This document shows positions 44,094-53,660 of a DNA stretch of 64,000 nt, piece by piece (the first letter of the stretch is position 1; each line of letters starts with the position of its first letter). The stretch is from Streptococcus sp. 1643 (lineage in GTDB: Bacteria; Bacillota; Bacilli; Lactobacillales; Streptococcaceae), in contig NZ_CP040231.1 in assembly GCF_006228325.1 (NCBI RefSeq), positions 1,313,001 to 1,377,000 of the forward strand, written 5' to 3'. The translations under genes were made by a program, and so were the position numbers. The notes below the pieces were generated by a model. It saw only the letters and a list, made by a program, of their open reading frames with translations. It did not search any database and was not told where the DNA came from.

Positions 44094-44124
44094 AAAAGCG
44101 ATTCACAATGTGAATCGCTTTTTT
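44094..44124. terminator. Terminator of cshA
   Basis: AAGCGATTCACA / TGTGAATCGCTT with flanking A and T runs. It is usable from both sides. Confidence 0.92.
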
Positions 44125-45702
44125 CTATTTGTCTCCTTTGTTACGAATAACAAAGCCGGTTTTCTTTTCGCTTGAAGTGTTGCGAGGTTTTTTATTGTCT
44201 TTATTACGGTAACGTCTGTCTTTATCAAAACGGTCGTTTCCACGACTGCCTTTCTTGAACTCATCACGGCGACCATTGCCACGACGATCACGATCTCGAC
44301 GGTCGTCTCCACGACGGCCTCCACGACCTCCCTTACCTTTGCCACCGAATCCATTACCTGATGGTTTAAATGGCAGTGGTTTTTCACGCGCAATCTCCAC
44401 TTCAGGAAGGCTGTCTGGATCTTGGACTGTCAGACTCAAGATATACATAGCCAATTCTTCTGGACTAAATTCTGCAGCTAACTTACGAGCATCTTTAGCA
44501 AATTTTTCAAAGTTCCCACGGATTGCTTCGTCTGCGAAGTCTCGTTCGATTTTCTTGAGCGCTACTTGTTTCTTAGCTTGGAAGGCTTCTTCTGCTGTTG
44601 CTGGTTTCAAGCCTTTCATGCGTTTCTTAGTTAAGTTTTCAATGATTTGGAGATAGCCCATTTCATTTGGAGAAACAAAGGTAATAGATTGACCTGACTT
44701 ACCAGCACGACCTGTACGACCGATACGGTGAACATAACTTTCAGGATCTTGTGGAATATCGTAGTTGTAGACATGGGTCACACCCGAGATATCCAAACCA
44801 CGTGCTGCAACGTCTGTCGCAACTAGAACATCAAGATTGCCATTTTTAAAATCACGAAGGACACGAAGACGTTTGTTTTGGTCTAAGTCACCATGAATTC
44901 CTTCTGCACGGAAGCCACGGATTTTAAGTCCACGAGTCAATTCATCCACACGGCGTTTGGTACGACCAAATACAATAGAAAGTTCAGGTTGTTCCACATC
45001 CATAAGACGTGTCATGGTATCAAATTTCTCTTGTTCCTTGACACGGATATAGTACTGGTCCACCAGCTCTGTTGTCAATTCTTTGGCAGCAATCTTCACA
45101 TGCTCAGGATCTTTCATAAACTGAACGCCGATACGTTTGATGGCTTCAGGCATGGTTGCTGAAAAGAGCAAGGTTTGACGACTGTCAGGGACACGCGAGA
45201 TAATAGCTTCGATGTCTTCAAGGAAGCCCATATTGAGCATTTCATCCGCTTCGTCAAGGATGAGGGTTTCAATGTCTTTTAATTTCAAGGCCTTGCGTTT
45301 AATCAAGTCCAAGAGACGGCCTGGTGTTCCTACCACGATATGGGCACCAGATTTAAGGGCCTTGATTTGTTTTTCAATGCTGGAACCACCGTAAACTGAG
45401 CGAACTTTCACTCCCTTGCTACGGCCAAATCGGAAGAGTTCCTCTTGGCTTTGAACAGCGAGTTCACGAGTTGGAGCGATGACCAAGGCTTGGATGGTCG
45501 CTTCTTCTGTACGGATTTTTTCAAGGGTTGGCAAGCCAAAAGCTGCAGTTTTTCCTGTACCAGTCTGAGCTTGACCGATAACGTCTTTTCCTTCAAGAGC
45601 CAAAGGAATAGTTTGCTCTTGGATAGGACTTGCTTCTACAAATCCAGCTTTTTCAATCTCTGCTAGCAATTCAGCAGACAAGTTAAATTCATTAAAATTC
45701 AC
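44125..45702 (-). CDS. cshA: DEAD-box RNA helicase CshA
   Basis: A 525-residue cold-shock helicase that unwinds RNA in ribosome assembly and mRNA decay. Motifs in order: Q motif SPIQEQTIPLALEGKD, Walker A AQTGTGKTAAF, DEADEML, SAT and HRIGRTGRAGK. The C-terminal tail is rich in Arg, Gly and Asp and should bind RNA. It has a leader of roughly 150 bases before the ATG, with a hairpin, fitting cold- or self-regulated expression. A GAAAGAAGAAAAACG site precedes the start. Confidence 0.94.
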   Translation of the reverse strand: MNFNEFNLSAELLAEIEKAGFVEASPIQEQTIPLALEGKDVIGQAQTGTGKTAAFGLPTLEKIRTEEATIQALVIAPTRELAVQSQEELFRFGRSKGVKVRSVYGGSSIEKQIKALKSGAHIVVGTPGRLLDLIKRKALKLKDIETLILDEADEMLNMGFLEDIEAIISRVPDSRQTLLFSATMPEAIKRIGVQFMKDPEHVKIAAKELTTELVDQYYIRVKEQEKFDTMTRLMDVEQPELSIVFGRTKRRVDELTRGLKIRGFRAEGIHGDLDQNKRLRVLRDFKNGNLDVLVATDVAARGLDISGVTHVYNYDIPQDPESYVHRIGRTGRAGKSGQSITFVSPNEMGYLQIIENLTKKRMKGLKPATAEEAFQAKKQVALKKIERDFADEAIRGNFEKFAKDARKLAAEFSPEELAMYILSLTVQDPDSLPEVEIAREKPLPFKPSGNGFGGKGKGGRGGRRGDDRRDRDRRGNGRRDEFKKGSRGNDRFDKDRRYRNKDNKKPRNTSSEKKTGFVIRNKGDK

Positions 45703-45858
45703 GTTTTTCTTCTTTCTAAAGATGGTGCGAAGCCATCCTATAGCGCTTAGTTTATACTTTTCTTTTCATGATGTATCTTCTTAAAAAACGAGATACCGTG
45801 TTGCTTCTTTTCCACGAAAGAAAAGTACGAGTTTCTTTGCAACCTATCTAGTATAACA
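45703..45858 (-). promoter_or_regulatory. Promoter and long 5' leader of cshA
   Basis: On the minus strand TGTTATACT (extended -10, around 45850-45858) opens a leader of about 140 bases. It includes AAAGAAACTCG... and AAGAAAAG-rich stretches and the hairpin GATGG-CTTCGCA-CCATC near 45730. Cold-shock helicase genes often have such leaders. Confidence 0.6.
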
Positions 45859-45897
45859 CAAGAGCGGGGCAAAAGATAGTAGAATCCATTAGAAAAA

Positions 45898-47124
45898 TCA
45901 TGTAAGCGGTTTTTGGATTTCCTTTTTGATTGAACGACCTAGATAATAAGACAAAGCCAAGGCTATACTATATAAAATGAGAAAAACGAACAAGGTTTGT
46001 GTGTAAGAATGAGCTATTTTATAAGTCTCTGCTAATAAAATAGGCCCTGCTAAACCAGCCATTGCCCAAGCTGTTAAAATATATCCATGCAGAGCGGCCA
46101 ATTCCTTGGTTCCAAAAATATCACTGAGATAAGCCGGAATCAATGAAAAACCAGCTCCATAGCAAGTCATCAAAATAGACATAGCGACTACAAATAAAAC
46201 GGAATCTGTAAAGAGCCAAAGTGAGAGAGAAAAGAAAAGATTGACAAGCAGTAATATACTAAAGGTTAGAGGGCGACCGATATAGTCAGATAAACTCGCC
46301 CAGAGCAAACGACCAAACCCATTGAAAATCCCTAAAACGCCCACCATAACTGCTGCATGACTTGTAGACAAGCCAGCCATCTCCTGTGCCATTGGCGATG
46401 CCGCTGATATTAAGCCTAAACCACAAGCTATGTTGATAAAGAAAATAATCCAAAGTATATAAAACCGATTGCTTTTCAGGGCCTGATTCGCAGCCATTCC
46501 TTGCGTCAAAGAGGCTGTTTTTTCTTTCCCTGAAACAGATAAAATTGCAAGCTCTTGCTCATTTGGACGCTTAATGAATTGTGAAGCTAGGAGCATGATA
46601 ATAAAGTAACTTGCACCTAAAATATAAAAAGTTTCTACAAGCCCTACCCCTGCGATGAGATGTTGCGCTATGGGACTAGTCAATAAAGAAGCAAAACCAA
46701 ACCCCATAATCGCTAAACCTGTTGCGAGACCACGTTTATCAGGAAACCATTTTATAATCGTTGACACAGGGGTAATATAGCCTGCTCCCAAACCAAGCCC
46801 ACCTAAAATGCCATAAGCGAGATACAACAACCACAGCTCCTGACGGTCTATTGCAAATCCTGTTAAGATATTTCCACCTGCGTATAGAAAAGCAGATAGA
46901 CTCCCCATGACTCTCGGACCAAATTTTTCTACCAAACGCCCCATAAATGCAGCCGATAATCCCAAACAAAAGATTGCTAGACTAAAGGCAAAGGCAACAG
47001 AAGCCTGATCCCATCCCGTTTTTTCAATAATAGGGTTGCGATAAACACTCCAAGCATAAGTCGAACCCAGCATTAAGTGTAAAATGACCCCAGCAAAGGC
47101 AATAATATAACGATTCAATTTCAT
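45898..47124 (-). CDS. OFA family major facilitator (oxalate:formate antiporter-like)
   Basis: A 408-residue carrier with 12 predicted helices, starting MKLNRYIIAFAGVILHLMLGSTYAWSVYRNPI, a hallmark of the oxalate/formate antiporter family. The loop FPDKRGLATGLAIMGFGFASLL is typical of MFS. It diverges from the har-like gene at 47.3 kb with about 190 bp between them. Its substrate is not predictable; oxalate is unlikely in streptococci, and small organic acids are possible. Confidence 0.85.
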   Translation of the reverse strand: MKLNRYIIAFAGVILHLMLGSTYAWSVYRNPIIEKTGWDQASVAFAFSLAIFCLGLSAAFMGRLVEKFGPRVMGSLSAFLYAGGNILTGFAIDRQELWLLYLAYGILGGLGLGAGYITPVSTIIKWFPDKRGLATGLAIMGFGFASLLTSPIAQHLIAGVGLVETFYILGASYFIIMLLASQFIKRPNEQELAILSVSGKEKTASLTQGMAANQALKSNRFYILWIIFFINIACGLGLISAASPMAQEMAGLSTSHAAVMVGVLGIFNGFGRLLWASLSDYIGRPLTFSILLLVNLFFSLSLWLFTDSVLFVVAMSILMTCYGAGFSLIPAYLSDIFGTKELAALHGYILTAWAMAGLAGPILLAETYKIAHSYTQTLFVFLILYSIALALSYYLGRSIKKEIQKPLT

Positions 47125-47316
47125 AAAAGCTCCTATTTTCGAACATTTATTCTATTTTACATAAAAATAGATAGGATTTTAGTTTATCAAGCTTGTCAAA
47201 AAATTACTAGTTTTTTGTCTGGAAAGCGTTTTTATCTTTTTCTGTCTTTTTCGTAGCAGAATTGTGCAAAAGTTTTTTTCTTGTGCTAGAATGAAATTCG
47301 AATAGGAGGACTATAA

Positions 47317-48633
47317 ATGTTAACATATGATTTAATCGTTATTGGATTTGGTAAAGCTGGGAAAACACTAGCTGGTAAATTGGCTTCAGCTGGCAAAAAA
47401 GTTGCCCTCATTGAACGAAGCAAAGCTATGTACGGTGGAACTTGTATCAACATCGGCTGTATCCCAACTAAGACCTTGTTAGTTGCTGCTGAAAAGGATT
47501 TGTCTTTTGAAGAAGTCATTGCTACCAAAAATACCATCACTGGTCGCCTTAACGGTAAAAACTATGCTACTGTTGCGGGAACAGGTGTAGATATCTTTGA
47601 TGCGGAAGCTCACTTCCTTTCAAACAAAGTCATCGAAATCCAGGCTGGTGATGAAAAACAAGAACTGACTGCTGAAACTATCGTTATCAACACTGGTGCT
47701 GTTTCAAACGTCTTGCCAATCCCTGGACTTGCTACAAGCAAGAATGTCTTTGACTCAACAGGTATCCAAAACTTGGACAAATTGCCTGAAAAACTTGGTG
47801 TCCTTGGTGGCGGAAATATCGGTCTTGAATTTGCAGGCCTTTACAACAAACTTGGCAGCAAAGTTACAGTCCTAGATGCCTTGGATACTTTTCTACCTCG
47901 AGCAGAACCTTCCATCGCAGCTCTTGCTAAACAGTACATGGAAGAAGACGGTATTGAATTGCTTCAAAACATCCGTACTACTGAAATCAAAAACGACGGT
48001 GACCAAGTTCTCGTCGTAACTGAAAACGAAACGTACCGTTTCGACGCCCTTCTCTACGCAACTGGACGTAAGCCAAACGTAGAACCACTTCAACTTGAGA
48101 ATACCGATATTGAACTAACTGAACGCGGTGCTATCAAAGTAGACAAACATTGTCAAACAAACGTTCCTGGTGTCTTTGCAGTTGGGGATGTCAACGGTGG
48201 ACCTCAATTTACCTACATTTCACTTGATGACTTCCGTGTTGTCTACAGCTATCTTGCTGGAGATGGCAGCTACACTCTTGAAGACCGTCTCAATGTACCA
48301 AACACTATATTCATCACACCTGCACTTTCTCAAGTTGGCTTGACGGAAAGCCAAGCAGCTGATTTGAAACTTCCATACGCAGTGAAGGAAATCCCTGTTG
48401 CAGCCATGCCTCGCGGTCACGTCAATGGAGATCTTCGTGGAGCCTTCAAAGCTGTTGTCAATACTGAAACTAAAGAGATTCTTGGTGCAAGCATCTTCTC
48501 AGAAGGATCACAAGAAATCATCAACATCATCACTGTTGCTATGGACAACAAGATTCCTTACACTTACTTCACAAAACAAATCTTCACTCACCCAACCTTG
48601 GCTGAGAACTTGAATGACTTGTTTGCGATTTAA
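47317..48633 (+). CDS. har: Pyridine nucleotide-disulfide reductase, hypothiocyanous acid reductase (Har/RclA-like)
   Basis: A 438-residue flavoprotein. The FAD loop is VIGFGKAGKTLAGKLA, the redox-active pair is Cys-x4-Cys in GGTCINIGCIPTKTL near residues 43-48, and the NAD(P) loop is LGVLGGGNIGLEFA. The C-terminal interface includes FTHPTLAENL with a His. The family includes RclA and the pneumococcal Har enzyme that reduces hypothiocyanous acid from the host peroxidase system. Assignment as Har rests on family likeness recalled from memory; family membership is firm. AGGAGG precedes the ATG. Confidence 0.83.
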   Translation: MLTYDLIVIGFGKAGKTLAGKLASAGKKVALIERSKAMYGGTCINIGCIPTKTLLVAAEKDLSFEEVIATKNTITGRLNGKNYATVAGTGVDIFDAEAHFLSNKVIEIQAGDEKQELTAETIVINTGAVSNVLPIPGLATSKNVFDSTGIQNLDKLPEKLGVLGGGNIGLEFAGLYNKLGSKVTVLDALDTFLPRAEPSIAALAKQYMEEDGIELLQNIRTTEIKNDGDQVLVVTENETYRFDALLYATGRKPNVEPLQLENTDIELTERGAIKVDKHCQTNVPGVFAVGDVNGGPQFTYISLDDFRVVYSYLAGDGSYTLEDRLNVPNTIFITPALSQVGLTESQAADLKLPYAVKEIPVAAMPRGHVNGDLRGAFKAVVNTETKEILGASIFSEGSQEIINIITVAMDNKIPYTYFTKQIFTHPTLAENLNDLFAI

Positions 48634-48654
48634 GTTAAGACTTCTTCGTATCTC

Positions 48655-48677
48655 ACAGCCCTCATCGGGCTGTTTTT
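48655..48677 (+). terminator. Terminator of the har-like gene
   Basis: ACAGCCC-TCATC-GGGCTGT is followed by TTTTGTTT. Confidence 0.9.
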
Positions 48678-49175
48678 GTTTCTGCGAAATCTCAAATCTG
48701 TCTTTTCCCTCTTTTGTGATATAGTATCCAAACTTTATTTAGCAGTCCTAATTATATATTGAGTTTCAGGTCACTCTTTCAAATATCAGCAATACATATG
48801 ACTTTGAATAACTCGCTTCAGCACATCGTTTTATGGGTAATTTAAAAAGTATATTTTGCAATGATTGTTTCATGCCTAATTAGTAAATTATCCACTCTTT
48901 GCACGGGTCGTATGTGTATTTTCATCGTTTGTGAGAAGATTTTACCGTTTGCAAATTGATAGTTAAGTCGATATATTTTTTCTTCTTAAATATTTTCCAA
49001 ATTATTTAATCTTTTTAAAGATAAGAATCACTTTCTAATCAATCAAAGGATACTTCAAATTTCTTCGTTCTTGATAATATGAGCAATACTCTGCAAAATG
49101 TTTAAACTTTATCATTGTAAAAAATATCGAAAGAAATCCCATATTACATTAGTATATATTTGGTATGGGATGAAA
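48678..49175. other. AT-rich gap without a recognised gene
   Basis: This stretch of about 500 bp has no supported coding frame, RNA gene or strong hairpin. A minus-strand frame of only 26 codons (49035-49115) reads like a gene fragment but is too short to call. It may hold remnants of a decayed gene. Confidence 0.5.
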
Positions 49176-49204
49176 TTGACTTTCGAAAATATTAACTATA
49201 TAAT
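49176..49204 (+). promoter_or_regulatory. Promoter of the nucleotidyltransferase gene
   Basis: TTGACT (49176-49181) and TATAAT (49199-49204) are 17 bp apart, close to consensus. Confidence 0.88.
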
Positions 49205-49235
49205 GTCTGTAAACAAGAAATAATGAGGTAACGAT

Positions 49236-49991
49236 ATGAATAAAACAGAATTACTATTACAAAGACTAGATGATATTGGTCAGTCTCTAAAAGATTCTAG
49301 ACAAGCACTAGCTTTGCTGGCACTTGGTTCTTGCGGAGCAGAAAGAGAACGATTGGATCAGTACTCCGATTTGGATTTCTTTGTTATTGTAAAAGATGGC
49401 TACAAGCAGGCCTATATCCAGGACCTAACCTGGTTAAGTAATCTAGAACCAATTGCATTTCACTACCAAAATACAGTGGACGGACATAAAGTTCTATTTG
49501 AAGATGATGTTTTTTGTGAATTTGCTATCTTTGAAGCTCACGAACTAGTAAACATTCCCTTCGCTGAAGGCAAAATTATCTGGAAGGAGGTCGGTTTTGA
49601 TGGAACAATCTGCCAGCCACAAAGATTGCCATCAAAAGAAAATAGAGATCGTGAATGGCTGTTGGGAGAAATTTTATGCAACCTATATATAGGACTAGGT
49701 CGCTATCAACGAGGGGAAAAATTGGCTGCTTATGATTTCATCCAAAACAGATCTGTCAAGCTCTGGACTGAACTAATCAATTTGGAAAAAACTTCTAAAT
49801 CTAATTTTATAGATATTTTTAACAGCAACAGACGATTTGAAAAAGGTTATCCAAATGAAGCCAAACAATTACCCTACTTTTTGCAAGGTTACGAACGAAT
49901 TTCTGAATCTGCTCAGGCACTCCTAGAATATCTTGATAAACACTATCCTCTTAACGCATTTATAAAAGAAAAAATTCGTAATTTATTATAA
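49236..49991 (+). CDS. Nucleotidyltransferase-fold protein of unknown function
   Basis: A 251-residue protein with the nucleotidyltransferase signature ALGSCGAERERLDQYSDLDFFVIV near residues 29-52. It carries the Gly-Ser and the Asp-x-Asp metal site. A helical C-terminal half with WLLGEILCNLYIGLGRYQRGEKLAAYDFI resembles lincosamide- and aminoglycoside-type nucleotidyltransferases. No resistance phenotype can be inferred. It has its own strong promoter and a GAGGTAACG site, and lies between two AT-rich gaps, which fits an accessory gene. Confidence 0.72.
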   Translation: MNKTELLLQRLDDIGQSLKDSRQALALLALGSCGAERERLDQYSDLDFFVIVKDGYKQAYIQDLTWLSNLEPIAFHYQNTVDGHKVLFEDDVFCEFAIFEAHELVNIPFAEGKIIWKEVGFDGTICQPQRLPSKENRDREWLLGEILCNLYIGLGRYQRGEKLAAYDFIQNRSVKLWTELINLEKTSKSNFIDIFNSNRRFEKGYPNEAKQLPYFLQGYERISESAQALLEYLDKHYPLNAFIKEKIRNLL

Positions 49992-50247
49992 AAGAGACTT
50001 TCCAAAAAATAATCTAAATCCCAAAAGTTAGGTATCTTTGTCAACTATAATGGATTAATGAAATTTTAAAGCCTGTAGAAGGTAATCGATGTCCTCTCCT
50101 TTCTTATGTTCAGAGCAAGAAAGATTTATTTCTTAAAGTTGCCAAAGTTATCAAATTCAAAGATATTATATTTGATTGGTTTAATCAGAACCTAAAAAGC
50201 ACCTCTAAGGTTACTTCTTTAGTTGATCTTAGAGTTTACTTTAGTTA

Positions 50248-50276
50248 TTGGACTGCCGGGCGCAGTATGATATAAT
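50248..50276 (+). promoter_or_regulatory. Promoter of murT-gatD
   Basis: TTGGAC (50248-50253) and TATAAT (50271-50276) are 17 bp apart; the ATG follows at 50283, so the transcript is likely leaderless. The preceding gap from 49992 holds a weak hairpin CTCTAAG / CTTAGAG (50204-50236) and otherwise no clear feature. Confidence 0.88.
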
Positions 50277-50282
50277 AGAAAC

Positions 50283-51626
50283 ATGAAATTAAAAACTACT
50301 TTGAGCCTCCTAGCTGGGCGTTCTTCTCACTTCATCTTGAGCCGTCTTGGCCGTGGAAGTACGCTCCCAGGAAAACTCGCCCTCCAATTTGATAAAGATA
50401 TTTTACAAAATCTAGCTAAGAACTACGAGATTGTCGTGGTCACTGGAACCAACGGGAAAACCCTGACAACTGCCCTCACTGTCGGCATTTTAAAAGAAGT
50501 TTATGGTCAGGTTCTGACCAATCCAAGCGGTGCCAATATGATTACAGGGATTACGACAACCTTCTTGACGGCCAAATCCTCTAAAACTGGGAAAAACATT
50601 GCCGTTCTAGAAATTGACGAGGCCAGTCTATCTCGTATCTGTGACTACATCCATCCTAGCCTTTTTGTCATTACTAATATTTTCCGTGACCAGATGGACC
50701 GCTATGGTGAGATTTACACAACTTATAACATGATTTTGGATGCCATTCGTAAGGTGCCTACGGCTACTGTTCTCCTCAATGGTGACAGTCCACTTTTCTA
50801 CAAGCCAGCTATTCCAAATCCTGTACAGTATTTTGGTTTTGACTTGGAGAAAGGGCCAGCCCAACTGGCTCACTACAATACCGAAGGGATTCTCTGCCCT
50901 GACTGTAAAGGTATCCTCAAATATGAGCACAATACCTATGCCAACTTGGGTGCCTATATCTGTGAAAATTGTGGTTGCAAACGACCTGACTTGGACTACC
51001 GTCTGACAGATTTAGTTGAGTTGACCAACAATCGCTCTCGCTTTGTCATTGACGGACAAGAATACGGAATCCAAATCGGTGGACTTTACAACATCTACAA
51101 TGCCCTTGCTGCGGTTGCCATTGCTCGATTCCTCGGTGCAGACTCGCAATTGATCAAGCAAGGATTTGATAAGAGTCGCGCTGTCTTTGGTCGTCAGGAA
51201 ACCTTCCATATCGGTGATAAAGAATGCACCCTTGTCTTGATTAAAAATCCAGTCGGTGCAACTCAAGCCATCGAGATGATTAAACTAGCTCCTTATCCAT
51301 TTAGCCTATCTGTCCTCCTCAATGCCAACTATGCTGATGGGATTGATACTAGCTGGATCTGGGATGCTGACTTTGAACAAATCACTGACATGGACATTCC
51401 TGAAATCAACGCTGGTGGTGTTCGTCATTCTGAAATCGCGCGTCGTCTACGGGTGACAGGATACCCAGCTAATAAAATCACTGAGACAAGCAATCTGGAG
51501 CAAGTTCTCAAAACCATTGAGAAGCAAGACTGCAAGCATGCCTATATCCTAGCAACCTATACTGCCATGCTGGAATTTCGTGAACTACTGGCTAGTCGTC
51601 AGATTGTTAGAAAGGAGATGAACTAA
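50283..51626 (+). CDS. murT: Lipid II isoglutaminyl synthase subunit MurT
   Basis: A 447-residue Mur-ligase-like enzyme that, with GatD, amidates D-Glu of lipid II to D-isoglutamine. The ATP loop is [14 protein letters not shown] near residue 57. A four-Cys zinc-ribbon-like insertion ([10 protein letters not shown]...CENCGCK) lies near residues 205-229, and the C-terminal DUF1727 domain is present. It overlaps gatD by one base. In streptococci this amidation is essential for cross-linking and penicillin resistance. Confidence 0.94.
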   Translation: MKLKTTLSLLAGRSSHFILSRLGRGSTLPGKLALQFDKDILQNLAKNYEIVVVTGTNGKTLTTALTVGILKEVYGQVLTNPSGANMITGITTTFLTAKSSKTGKNIAVLEIDEASLSRICDYIHPSLFVITNIFRDQMDRYGEIYTTYNMILDAIRKVPTATVLLNGDSPLFYKPAIPNPVQYFGFDLEKGPAQLAHYNTEGILCPDCKGILKYEHNTYANLGAYICENCGCKRPDLDYRLTDLVELTNNRSRFVIDGQEYGIQIGGLYNIYNALAAVAIARFLGADSQLIKQGFDKSRAVFGRQETFHIGDKECTLVLIKNPVGATQAIEMIKLAPYPFSLSVLLNANYADGIDTSWIWDADFEQITDMDIPEINAGGVRHSEIARRLRVTGYPANKITETSNLEQVLKTIEKQDCKHAYILATYTAMLEFRELLASRQIVRKEMN

Positions 51627-52408
51627 TGGTTTATACTTCACTTTCCTCAAAAGCTGGCAACTACCCTTATCAGCTCAACATTGCCCACCTCTATGGAAAC
51701 CTCATGAATACCTACGGGGACAATGGAAATATCCTTATGCTCAAGTATGTGGCTGAGAAACTCGGAGCTCATGTAACAGTTGACATCGTTTCTCTCCATG
51801 ATGACTTTGATGAAAACCACTACGACATCGCCTTTTTCGGTGGGGGTCAAGACTTTGAACAAAGCATCATCGCAGGCGACCTTCCTGCTAAAAAAGAGAG
51901 CATTGACAACTACATCCAAAATGATGGTGTGGTTTTAGCCATCTGCGGTGGTTTCCAACTATTGGGTCAATATTATGTTGAAGCTTCAGGCAAACGTATC
52001 GAAGGGCTAGGGGTCATGGGCCACTACACCCTCAACCAGACCAATAACCGCTTTATCGGTGATATCAAGATTCACAATGAAGATTTCAATGAAACCTACT
52101 ATGGATTTGAAAATCACCAAGGTCGCACCTTCCTCTCTGATGACCAAAAACCACTGGGACTGGTTGTCTATGGAAATGGAAACAACGAAGAAAAGATCGG
52201 CGAAGGAGTTCATTATAAGAATGTCTTTGGTTCCTACTTCCACGGACCTATCCTTTCTCGTAATGCCAATCTGGCTTATCGCCTAGTCACTATTGCTCTC
52301 AAGAAAAAATACGGTCAGGACATCCAACTCCCTGCCTATGAAGACATTCTCAGCCAAGAAATCGCTGAAGAGTACAGTGACGTCAAAAGCAAGGCTGACT
52401 TTTCTTAA
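51626..52408 (+). CDS. gatD: Lipid II isoglutaminyl synthase, glutamine amidotransferase GatD
   Basis: A 260-residue class I glutaminase-like subunit that supplies ammonia to MurT. The nucleophile Cys is in [15 protein letters not shown] near residue 94, and the late His is in [12 protein letters not shown] near residue 205. GGGQDF forms the oxyanion strand. It is translated from an ATG overlapping the murT stop (TAATG), with AAAGGAG upstream. A hairpin terminator follows. Confidence 0.94.
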   Translation: MVYTSLSSKAGNYPYQLNIAHLYGNLMNTYGDNGNILMLKYVAEKLGAHVTVDIVSLHDDFDENHYDIAFFGGGQDFEQSIIAGDLPAKKESIDNYIQNDGVVLAICGGFQLLGQYYVEASGKRIEGLGVMGHYTLNQTNNRFIGDIKIHNEDFNETYYGFENHQGRTFLSDDQKPLGLVVYGNGNNEEKIGEGVHYKNVFGSYFHGPILSRNANLAYRLVTIALKKKYGQDIQLPAYEDILSQEIAEEYSDVKSKADFS

Positions 52409-52426
52409 ACCAAGAAAAATTATATC

Positions 52427-52459
52427 AAAGAACTCCCCTATCTTGTCGGAGTTCTTTTT
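52427..52459 (+). terminator. Terminator of murT-gatD
   Basis: AAAGAACTCC pairs with GGAGTTCTTT across an 11-base loop, then Ts. Confidence 0.85.
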
Positions 52460-52482
52460 GCCTGTTCTTTTACCCTTCTCCC

Positions 52483-52511
52483 TTGCATTTTCTCTCATTT
52501 TTTGCCAAAAT
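52483..52511 (+). promoter_or_regulatory. Promoter of pepQ
   Basis: TTGCAT and CAAAAT are 17 bp apart, with TGC before the -10. Confidence 0.55.
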
Positions 52512-52535
52512 AGAGGGGTAGAAAGAAGGTAGCAT

Positions 52536-53618
52536 ATGTCTAAATTACAACAAATCGAAACATATCTTGAATCAGAAAAACTAGACGTCGCTGTCATATC
52601 TGACCCCGTCACTATTAATTACCTCACTGGCTTTTACAGTGATCCCCATGAACGCCAAATGTTCCTCTTTGTCCTAGCGGAGCTGGAACCGCTTCTATTC
52701 GTTCCAGCCCTTGAAGTAGAGCGTGCAAGTAGCACTGTTTCCTTCCCAGTAGTTGGTTATGTGGACTCTGAAAACCCATGGAAGAAAATCCAAAATGTTC
52801 TTCCACAGCTTGATTTCAAACGTGTCGCTGTTGAGTTTGACAATCTCATCTTGACCAAATATCATGGTTTGAAAACGGTCTTTGAAACTGCTGAGTTTGA
52901 AAACCTCACTCCTCGCATTCAACGCATGCGCCTCATCAAATCAGCTGACGAAGTCCAAAAAATGATGGTTGCAGGGCTCTATGCTGATAAGGCTGTAAAA
53001 GTTGGTTTTGACAACATTTCTCTTGATAAGACTGAGACAGATATCATTGCACAAATCGACTTTGCCATGAAAGGTGAAGGCTATGAAATGAGCTTTGATA
53101 CCATGGTCTTGACTGGCGATAACGCTGCAAATCCGCACGGAATTCCTGGTGCAAACAAGGTTGAAAAGGACTCCCTTCTCCTCTTTGACCTCGGTGTCAT
53201 GGTCAATGGATACGCCTCAGATATGACTCGTACGGTCGCTGTCGGCAAACCAGACCAATTCAAAAAAGATATTTACAACTTGACCCTTGAAGCCCAACAA
53301 GCTGCCCTTGACTTTATCAAACCTGGTGTGACTGCTCATGAAGTAGACCGCGCTGCCCGTGAAGTCATCGAAAAAGCTGGTTACGGTGAGTACTTTAACC
53401 ACCGTCTCGGTCACGGTATCGGTATGGATGTCCACGAATTCCCATCTATCATGGAAGGAAACGACATGGTCATCGAAGAAGGCATGTGCTTCTCTGTTGA
53501 ACCAGGTATCTATATCCCTGGAAAAGTCGGTGTTCGCATCGAAGACTGTGGTGTTGTCACTAAGGATGGATTTGACCTCTTTACCAGCACCAGCAAAGAT
53601 TTGCTTTATTTTGATTAA
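52536..53618 (+). CDS. pepQ: Xaa-Pro dipeptidase (M24B)
   Basis: A 360-residue cytoplasmic metallopeptidase that cleaves dipeptides with C-terminal proline. The N-terminal creatinase-like domain precedes the pita-bread domain with metal ligands Asp in LLLFDLGVMVNGYASDMTRT, His in HRLGHGIGMDVHE and Glu residues in FSVEPGIYIPG and VRIEDCGVV. GAAGGT precedes the ATG. It is likely a single-gene unit with its own promoter and terminator. PepP-type aminopeptidase activity is an alternative from the same family. Confidence 0.9.
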   Translation: MSKLQQIETYLESEKLDVAVISDPVTINYLTGFYSDPHERQMFLFVLAELEPLLFVPALEVERASSTVSFPVVGYVDSENPWKKIQNVLPQLDFKRVAVEFDNLILTKYHGLKTVFETAEFENLTPRIQRMRLIKSADEVQKMMVAGLYADKAVKVGFDNISLDKTETDIIAQIDFAMKGEGYEMSFDTMVLTGDNAANPHGIPGANKVEKDSLLLFDLGVMVNGYASDMTRTVAVGKPDQFKKDIYNLTLEAQQAALDFIKPGVTAHEVDRAAREVIEKAGYGEYFNHRLGHGIGMDVHEFPSIMEGNDMVIEEGMCFSVEPGIYIPGKVGVRIEDCGVVTKDGFDLFTSTSKDLLYFD

Positions 53619-53628
53619 ATATAGACAA

Positions 53629-53660
53629 GCAAAAAGTCAGCTATTGAAGCTGACTTTTTT
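53629..53660. terminator. Terminator shared by pepQ and the truA-pdxK operon
   Basis: AAAAAGTCAGCT-ATTGA-AGCTGACTTTTTT, symmetric between converging genes. Confidence 0.92.

Noticed and set aside
44255..44656. A 133-codon plus-strand frame rich in Arg and Pro
   Set aside because: It is the complement of the Arg/Gly-rich tail of cshA and has no independent support.
49035..49115. A 26-codon minus-strand frame
   Set aside because: No ribosome-binding site and too short; mentioned only as a possible fragment.
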